A stretch of 64,000 nt of DNA. It comes from Eriocheir sinensis. Its lineage: Eukaryota; Arthropoda; Malacostraca; Decapoda; Varunidae. How positions within the stretch are numbered: position 1 is the first letter of the stretch; each line of letters begins with the position of its first letter. The position numbers and the translations under genes were made by a program. Below are positions 56,299 to 64,000 of this stretch, piece after piece. The notes under the pieces were generated by a model. The model saw nothing but the letters and a program-made list of their open reading frames with translations, had not been told where the DNA came from and did no database searches. The stretch covers positions 8,618,638-8,682,637 of the forward strand of contig NC_066571.1 of assembly GCF_024679095.1 (NCBI RefSeq), written 5' to 3'.

Positions 56299-59200
56299 CA
56301 CACAGTTCTCCCACCTCACCTGTGGGTTCCTGTCGCTGCCCCTGGGAGATGTGTGCCACCCATCCCTGGCCGGTGATGTTGCTTGGGCCAGTGACGTAGC
56401 GTAGAGCCACCCTGCTGCTGGAGGCCACGCGGGGAGCTATCAAACCTTCCTGTTGGAGAAATGCAATACGTAATGTAAGAAGTTCATGTGGTCTGACTCT
56501 AAGGAAATGAAATTAATAGGGCCAGTAATTACAAATTTTCTTAAGAAGTAAGCTGCCTAACTAAAAATATTGAATGAAAAAGTTTCTGTGATGTCCAAAT
56601 TCTACCTTGCTGTTTGGGAAATGCCAATGACAAAATTAAACCCTGGGTTAGAAAACAGTCAGGTCATCAGCTTGTGACAGAGGGAGACTAATTGCAAAAT
56701 GGTGGTCAATGTGGAGCAGAAGGAAGACACTCACATCCCCACAGAGGGTGTTAAATAGTGTTGATTCTCCAGCTGTGTCCACTTCATACACCTCCAGGTA
56801 GGTGGTGTTGCAGCCTCCGGCTCCACTGAAGTCAACAGCTGTATGGGAGGAAAAGCTTGTCTCTTTACATGTAGTACATGATGAGCACAATTCACTCTTG
56901 ATGGAGTAAGTTTAGGAATTATGGATATTATGCGACATAAAAATACTTACATGCTGCTAAGAAACAAACAAATATGTCACATTTATGGCTAGACATATAA
57001 GAGATATAATAAAAACAATTATATGTATAAGGTATTGAAAGATGTCCATGGAAGGGAACATCAAAGGACAAACAGTTTGCTTTGGAATGGACAAGCCAAA
57101 TGTGGATGATACCACCACATCCACCAAAGGTAAAAATAAGAGAGGTGAAAGGAACCACACAGGACAGAGTGAGTGGTGTTGATGGTGTGGGTGTGATACA
57201 CAAACAATTACATTGTAAGCGGAGGATGAGGTGCTGGTCAGGCTGGACTGTGAGGGTGAAGAGGCAGTCCTGGTTAGGCTGAGCAGCTTCTGGATAGCCT
57301 GGGCTGGTCAACACACTGTGTGAACTAGTGTGCATTGCTCCTCCACAACCACCACCTGCAGGAAATCCTCAAATATTACAAATCTTACACTCACAATGCA
57401 CTGGATTATACGTGGAATAGATCTTGAGGTGTTGCAGATGTGTCTAAGTCTATCACACCAGGTCAGTTAACTTTTTAATAAGAAAGAATTTGAAAGTTTA
57501 ACCCGGTAGCAGCGACGGGCCAGATTTGTGGCTTTACTGTGTAGCAGCGACGGGCCAAATTTGTGCCATGATATAAACCCCCCAAAATAGATGATACATA
57601 ATCTGATCACAAATGCTTTGATATGTATTATGAAATGGTTTGTGTGAGGGGTGATTTTTTCTCATTTTTCTCGCTTAGAGGGACCATTAAGAAACATGAT
57701 CCCCGCTGCTACCGGGTTAAACTGCCAATAAAAAAAGAGTAAAAATGAAAATTCTGGTGACATCAAAATTTGTAACTACTAGGAATATCAAGATACATAA
57801 TCGTGCTATACTCTTTGTCACTACATTTGGAAGTTAAGAGAAATATGGAGACATCTGTGTGAGCTGTCACACAAAACAGTGACTAAAATACATCAAACAG
57901 AAGTAAAAACTCAGATCCTTTGAATTTAGACAAGTATTTCATTTTGATGGTTTGGGTGAAAGCCAGCCTCACCCTTGCTGGAAGTGGTGTAGGTAAGCTC
58001 AAGGCGTCCGTATCTCTGACTAGCATACGCCAGGTAAAGTGCATTTCCTGTAGAAAACACTGGATTGGTACGTCCGTATCCACAGGTGAACAGCAACAGT
58101 GGTGAAGAGGACTGAGTGCCATCATATACCTGAAGGACAAGAGATCAATAGATAGCTCACACACACCATGACATGTGAAAGTTGGTTTCATGAGGTGCTT
58201 GTTCCAGCTGCTTATAAAGTCTCTATTTACTGGAAACTGCTTACGCTTAAGGAGTTGGTGGTGGTGCAGTTGTCGCCTCTGTTAGGAATGCGAGATATGC
58301 GGAAGTAAAGATTGATGAAGGATCCCTGTGGTGCCGTGAAGGTGGTGTGGCAGGTGGCTGGACCCTGAGACTTGACGGTGCCCGAGGTGGCGTTGAAGGT
58401 TCTGTTGCATCCTGTGGAGGCGACGGTTAGCACATGTAAAAGTCCTCTAAACACTGCAGACATACCTGCTACCTCATACATGATAAGGTGCACTATTCAA
58501 TGGGTAAGTAATGCATTTGAACAAAACGGGTAATGGTTGGGTTCCATGCTCTCAGGAGTGGAGGGGACAGGTGAGTGGCATCAGCTAAGCTATCTTGTGG
58601 ACTACAAAACACACACCATCTAAATGCATATCTTCTGGATCTGGATCTGGACGATAATGCGCAGGGCACCCGTACAGATGCATAACACGCATATGTATTT
58701 GTGTTGGCTGTTGGGGGGACGGGGGAGCCGAGTGTGCAAGGGAGGGAAGTGAATTAAGTGTCATTGTTAGTGTTGGTCTGTTGTGGTGACAAGTGAGTGT
58801 GTATTTGTTTTCTGAATGAGTCTATTGTACCGCAGTCTAAAATCTGTTGAGGGAGGCTGTTTCAGTCACGTATGGTGCGTGGAAAGTATGAGTGCTTGTA
58901 TGCGTCAGTGTTAGTGTGATATGTTTGGTATTTATGGATGAGTGTGTTATGAATACGTTGACTGTTTGTGTTGTGTAAGTATATATGTGGGTCAATGTCA
59001 GTGTGAGTGTTTGTGATCTTGTACATAAGTGTAAGTCAGTGCGCTTGTCTGTGTATGTGAAGAGGTTCCACGTTTATTTGTTGTTTGATCCGTGTTGTGA
59101 TTCCAGACATTCGAGTGTAATTGTTTGTAATGAACCTAGCTGCCTTGGTGTTGATTTGTTCTAACTTATCAATGTTTCTGTGTGTGTAAGGATCCCACAC

Positions 59201-62200
59201 CGTGGAGCAGTATTCCAGTGTTGGTCTCACAAGTGTGTCATAAGCTATGTGTTTAATGTCAGGTGTGCAGTTATGTAAATTCCCCCTCAGGAACCCCAGC
59301 GTTCGGTTGGCTGTGGCACTGATGTGGTCTATGTGAGTGTTGAACTTTAGGTTAGTGGAGAGGTGGACACCAAGATACTTGTGTGTGTGGACTGATTCTA
59401 GGTTTCATCATAATTATTCCCTGCAATGTCAATTTCAGCTTTAACAGATATCATTATTATCTTTCTAGCTGCTAGTTTTACAACAGTAAGTAATAGTTGA
59501 CAGTTCTCTCTTGGTGCTTCATATGTTTACCTCCTAATGAGTAGTGAAGTCTGAAGCCAGACGAGACTGTGGAAGCATCACTGATAAACCTCAGCTCCAC
59601 TGCATTGGTGGAAGAGGTGAGGTGGTGGGGGAAGGTGTTGCCACAATACCCATGTTTCAACCGGGACCCGTACTGATGAGGAAACAGACAAACATTTCTA
59701 TTACGTGCATGACACTGCATTTTTTCCTGAATGAGTTCTGCATATAGCTTCCCATATTTCATATCCAAGATATCCTATGTCAGTGAATGTGATCATAAAC
59801 AAACTGCTTGGCTATGGTCTGCCACTGCAACTTTACTCAAGGAAACAAGTTAGGGGCTTTAAAATGAAAGAAAAAGTAAAGCCGCACTCACAAAAAAGGA
59901 TGCTGTTGTGCCTCCAATGTCCAGGAAGAAGGGAGTTCTGTGGCCAGTGTGTATGACCTGCGTCTCAAACTGCAGCAGAAGGGGAAAAAAGCTCATTTTT
60001 ACAAGTTCTCTTCTTTGAACCATTAAGCAATACATTTTTCAGGGAACCATTCCTCTGAGCTTATGCAAGAAGTATTATAAAGTTACAGTTATAATATGGA
60101 AACCAAATACTCAACACTTTCAAATGCTTTCATTACATATATTTAATGTAGACAAAAGAACTGACTAAAACTAAGACTGGAGATACAAGTCCCTGACACA
60201 AAAAACGTATCAAGGGAACACTTTACTCACAGGGACGTACTCCAAGATGAAGAGCTGATCCTTGGCACAGCGCGGGGATGCTTCCAGGTTCATGTCATGG
60301 ATATCCAGATGGACAGTGTCGTCTTCCTCTGGGGCCGAGATGATCCAGCGGCAGCGAGTGCTTGTGGGGTACTGGGTGGGGTACCCGGGAGACTGTAGCA
60401 CCTGAGTCTCATTGGTGGCGTGCAGATTGGAGGCACCGCAGGGGTCTGGAGGAGATTTACATAGATTTATAAAGAGAAAAAGCAGCTGCAGATATGAAAA
60501 TGAGTCATACTTATTTATTAATTATACAATAAATGAAAATGACGATATACTTGTATATAATTAAACATGACTTTTACAAGGAGAGGTAAGAATAATGATG
60601 GTTGACAGTGTGATGACAATGAGATGACGGCAGCTCATGAAGGGAGAGCTTGTTTTGGGAGATGAAGCTGCTTAGCAGAAAAAACAAAAGTACTTGAAAA
60701 CAACAACAAAAAAAAAGAACTGGAGACTCACGAGGGGTGTTGGTGACCGTGGCTGTGAATCCCGGGAACTGGTTGGTGCTGTCGGAGATGAAGCGGATGA
60801 ACATCACATTAGTGGATGAGGATATGGGCGCAGGGATGGAGGTGCTGTTGCAGTGGGTTGATATTAAGGTGGATGTGGATGACGGTCCATCATAGATCTG
60901 TAAACATCATAGTCACTGTAGATCCACAGCATATTTTATGTTGTCTGCATCCACTAACATAACTTTTTATTTGATATCATTGATTTCAGTTTATCGGTGA
61001 TTTTTAGGTTTAGAAAATATTAACTCCTTCAACACGAGGACGCGTATACTGCATCCTTATGTTCCCTGTACCATATCCAAGGATCCGCATACTGCGTCCT
61101 GGCTCGCTTTAGCCAATATACGAGTTATTTTATCTCTATATTTATGCTTACATCTCAAAATTATCAACTAATTTATGTTTCTTTATGTGCACCATTTAAT
61201 TCTACATGTTTTCATATATAATACATGATGATTATGTTGCGTTTATGGCTGAAAACTTGTCATATTCAATAGCAACATTTAAAATTTGGCATGCGCGGCG
61301 ATCCCGGATACGGTGCGGGGCGCTGTTTTGGCCCAGCTGTAGTGAGTTTCTTTATGTGCACCATTTAATTCTGCATGTTTTCATATGTAATACACGATGA
61401 TTATGTTGAGTTTATGGCTGAAAACTTGTTATATTCAATAGTGACATTTGAAATTTGGCGCGCGCGGCGATCCCGGATATGGCGTGGGGCGCTGTTTTGC
61501 CCTGGCCATAGTGAAAGGGTTAAGACTGATCAGAATTTACATACCTCCTAATAAATGGCTAATGAAATTAAATAATATAAAATCATTTAACATTCATCAA
61601 TGCTGTCATCATCTTAATTCTATTTTCTACATTAAGGAATGGATTATAGAATCATGAAAAATGGAGGTAATTCCCAGGAATGTTAGTCATAAAAAATGTG
61701 TGACACATCTGATCACACTTCTGAAGTCTTAAAACAATTACTCAAATAATATTTTGCCTGCACCTATTTCTTTTGGTGTTTTTTCACACTGCGCAAGGAA
61801 ATACTAATAAACATAAATTTCATGTCCCTCTTGATCTATAATTCTATATCATTGATGTTTTCCAAGTCAATTACAGAACCTGGTTCAGAGCCGGGAGTTC
61901 ATGAATGGGTTTCAGAGGGTCTGTGAACCTGGCACACACATAAAAATTTCCACTAAGGTTTTACTGAAAAGTGATTATGGTATTATAAATAGGCCTTATA
62001 CAGCTTACTGGAGACGGTGCTATTGTCAGGTAACATGCAAGAGAACTGGTTTTGTGTCTTGACTTCAAAGAGTTGTTTCCACTGGTTGAAGTCACAGGGA
62101 GTGGCTCAAGGCTCTCACCAGATGTTCAGAGACAAGTCACTTTCAAGAGGCTAAAAATTACTGCTCTGGATGCCCTTCCGTTAGATGACGGTAACCTAGA

Positions 62201-63486
62201 AGTTGGTGTTTTGTCCAAATGATACTTTCTCAAGGCAGAGCAGCAGAGAGAACACTGGTATACAGCAGCAGTTATTAGAGTGCGGTGATGAAAAGCCGGT
62301 AACGATGCTTCACCCTACCTCCACACGGTCATGAGGACACGGGTCGGTGTCATTCACTCCTGGCGGCTCCAGCTCAAGTCTTGTGAAGGTCAGGGTCACC
62401 ACCTGATCCTCAAGGCCTTCCACCAGCCATGAACACTGCAGTAATGGCTCATAATTGACTGGAAAATAAGAACAATTGCACAACTACTTTTGTGTTAAGT
62501 TTCCTCTTGAGGGTTGGGGTGAGGGTTGGGGCTCCCCAAAGTTTGTAGTTTGGGCAGAGGGAAGCTGAAGGTGCATGATCTTGCTGCTCATCCTGGACCT
62601 TCCTAACTGACTGAACAACAAGCTGATCACTTCCTGACATGTGTCTACCAACTGCTAAGTCCTTACTTTTCCTTAAGAAATAAAGTAACTAATTTGCATA
62701 ATACAAATATTTGAATAACAAAACTAGTAAGAAAAGGAACCCTGCACTGACTCACGTACTGTAGTTGTCTTAAAAGTTAAATATTACCATGTCCATCAAA
62801 TTATGCAACACTAATATTTTACCAGAATTGGGGAGAGAGAAGGACCTGATGGTGTGCGAGGCGCCATCGGCTGAAATGTTCACATTTCCACCACAAGCTG
62901 GAAGAGAAACACTTACATGAGCACCGGCCACTTCCACACACCAACCACTGCCTTAATGTGTTGCTACTTCCATATATGAGCTTCCTTCAGATGATGGTAA
63001 CGGACACACACCAATATACATACTACTTAAAAATATATACTACACTTTTCATGTACCTTGCATTGCCTATACTACCCTGTTGTGTGTTGCCTAACTCCCA
63101 CTGTTTTTTCATGTTTTGATAATACAATAAATAATAAATAAATTAACTGACAAACACTCAAACACTGAAGTAACAATAAAGATAAAACAATGGTATTCTC
63201 AGGATCTTCCTTTGGCACACTTAGCACATTAATCAGCTGTAACACTTATATGAACTTACCGTATGTGAACTCTATAGAGGCCCAGAGACCTTCCCTTGTG
63301 ACAGAATGATCTGACTTGAACACAACTTGTGCCTTGTTGCCTCGTGTTGTCACCACCGGCAGATCTGAAGTGTGGTCACCGCAAAACCGAGCCACCATAT
63401 TCTCCTGGGCATTGGAGTGTCCTTCGTACACACTCACACTATCAAAACGACACTGCCTGTGGGACTCCAGGACCAGCTGCTGGAAC
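56069..63486 (-). CDS. Tandem CUB-domain protein, cubilin-like (5'-truncated, 13 exons)
   Basis: Exons (minus): 63486-63260, 62897-62823, 62458-62319, 60897-60732, 60445-60231, 59969-59892, 59672-59531, 58411-58245, 58129-57973, 57355-57212, 56838-56735, 56449-56320, 56139-56069 (TGA). Phases agree and 604 residues are visible. CUB units: (1, partial) ESHRQCRFDSVSVYEG...ARFCG; (2) ACGGNVNISADG...DRVEIYDGPSS...GFTATV; (3) PCGASNL...SPGYPTQYP...CRWII...YCG...VELRFISDAS; (4) GCNRTFNATSG...VYDGTQSS; (5) CGGAMHTSSHSVLTSPGYP...YLEVYEV...TLCGD. Paired cysteines and SPGYP are CUB hallmarks. CUB arrays bind proteins outside cells, as in cubilin. The last exon encodes a short tail without a membrane segment and is the least certain. 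The gene continues beyond the right edge. Confidence 0.87.
56247..56300. repeat. (CT)n then (CA)n compound microsatellite
   Basis: Located 20 bases beyond the donor of the CUB exon ending at 56320. Confidence 0.95.
57498..57720 (-). mobile_element. Family-1 TTAA MITE in a CUB-gene intron (best copy)
   Basis: TTAACCCGGTAGCAGCGACG at the left and CGCTGCTACCGGGTTAA at the right, with TTAA at both ends. It contains a duplicated subterminal block (GTAGCAGCGACGGGCCA twice). Confidence 0.88.
58636..59410 (-). mobile_element. LINE 3' fragment (CR1/Jockey-like) in a CUB-gene intron
   Basis: The minus strand at 59230 reads MRPTLEYCSTVWDPYTHRNI then DKLEQINTKAARFITNNY, the thumb/C-terminal part of non-LTR reverse transcriptases. 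It is frameshifted beyond that and ends in a (GATCCA)n-like tail near 58640. Confidence 0.75.
61020..61523. mobile_element. TTAA-flanked element with internal duplication
   Basis: TTAACTCCTTCAACACGAGG at the left and CATAGTGAAAGGGTTAA at the right. Inside, a block of about 170 bases (TTTATGTGCACCATTTAATT to GGGGCGCTGTTTTG) is tandemly repeated. No transposase. It is in the intron between the CUB exons at 62319 and 60897. Confidence 0.6.
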
Positions 63487-64000
63487 CTGCAGAGTAAATG
63501 GGAATGAATATCACAGTGAAGTGTTGAATTCAGCTGAAGGTTAGAAAAGCATCAATAACATACCTCTTAAAAAAAATTTGGCATTAATAAAGTGATCCTG
63601 CTCTTGGAGTTTCCAGGGTACAAAGTGTCTCAACCATACAACAAATAAATGATTCTTATTTGGAAGAATTGCATAGTAATGAATGTTTACTTTTGTGGAG
63701 GACAACCCACGGAAAGGCGGTCAGGTGTTTGAATATTCATGAATATGGACGAGTGGGAAAGTGAAAGGAGGGGGACATGGAAGACAACATTGTAGACTTT
63801 GTACTGAGTCAGTGGTAAATGAAAACTTCTCAAGCCAACTCATGAAAATTTTAGGGGAAATGCCCAACATATGAAAGTCATTTATGGTTACTCTGACTTT
63901 ACATAAAATATAACCATATCCTCAGCATCAAATATCTATGTATCTATATCTCTAATGCCCTGCTCCTTTGTGTCTCCATCTCTCCCTGTTCTGGCACTCC
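63487..64000. other. CUB-gene intron at the right edge
   Basis: No further exon is seen. The last 70 bases (TATCTATATCTCTAATGCCC onwards) resemble 4310-4345, the edge of the antisense LINE, so another LINE 3' end may start at the window edge. Confidence 0.4.

Noticed and set aside
59036..59230. 64-residue ORF as an extra CUB-gene exon
   Set aside because: The sequence is a LINE reverse-transcriptase C-terminus and lies between CUB exons without matching splice signals.

Overview
This is eukaryotic nuclear DNA, most likely from an arthropod and probably a decapod crustacean. The genes are rich in GT-AG introns, the products are animal families (Relish-type NF-kB, DHHC palmitoyltransferase, Piwi, SLC18B1-like transporter, tandem CUB protein), and the arthropod telomere motif TTAGG occurs at interstitial sites. 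Microsatellites, minisatellites, tRNA-derived SINEs, LINE 3' ends and TTAA-flanked MITEs are very abundant. The taxon is inferred; nothing in the window names a species. No database search was run, so protein identities rest on recognised family motifs.

Layout. (1) 1-12768, plus strand: the 3' 17 exons of Relish, from the end of the Rel homology region through ankyrin repeats to a death domain; the 5' end lies outside the window. (2) 15.5-18.7 kb, plus strand: a complete five-exon ZDHHC24-like palmitoyltransferase with EHHC in place of DHHC. (3) 35.3-21.7 kb, minus strand: a complete 17-exon Piwi-clade Argonaute with all four slicer residues, tail-to-tail with the palmitoyltransferase. (4) 48.6-39.5 kb, minus strand: a 14-exon SLC18B1-like major facilitator with a long proline/histidine-rich N-terminus whose start is unresolved. 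(5) 63.5-56.1 kb, minus strand: the 3' 13 exons of a secreted or surface protein made of tandem CUB domains; its 5' end lies beyond the right edge.

All five exon chains were assembled by hand from splice sites and keep an open reading frame through every junction, which is strong internal support. The 48.6-56 kb interval is nearly gene-free: a LINE fragment, a 156-bp satellite, a 32-bp minisatellite and a 21-bp minisatellite enclosed by TTAA-ended inverted termini. A 17-bp array sits in a SLC18B1-like intron almost touching an exon.

The genes do not form one pathway. Relish (IMD-type antibacterial signalling) and Piwi (piRNA silencing of transposons) are both defence genes, but their neighbourhood here may be chance. 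I found no convincing new multi-gene system. The most interesting observations are a p105-type phosphodegron in Relish, the EHHC palmitoyltransferase, nested TTAA elements, a minisatellite inside a TTAA element, a duplicated splice donor, and a duplicated block flanking the first Piwi exons.
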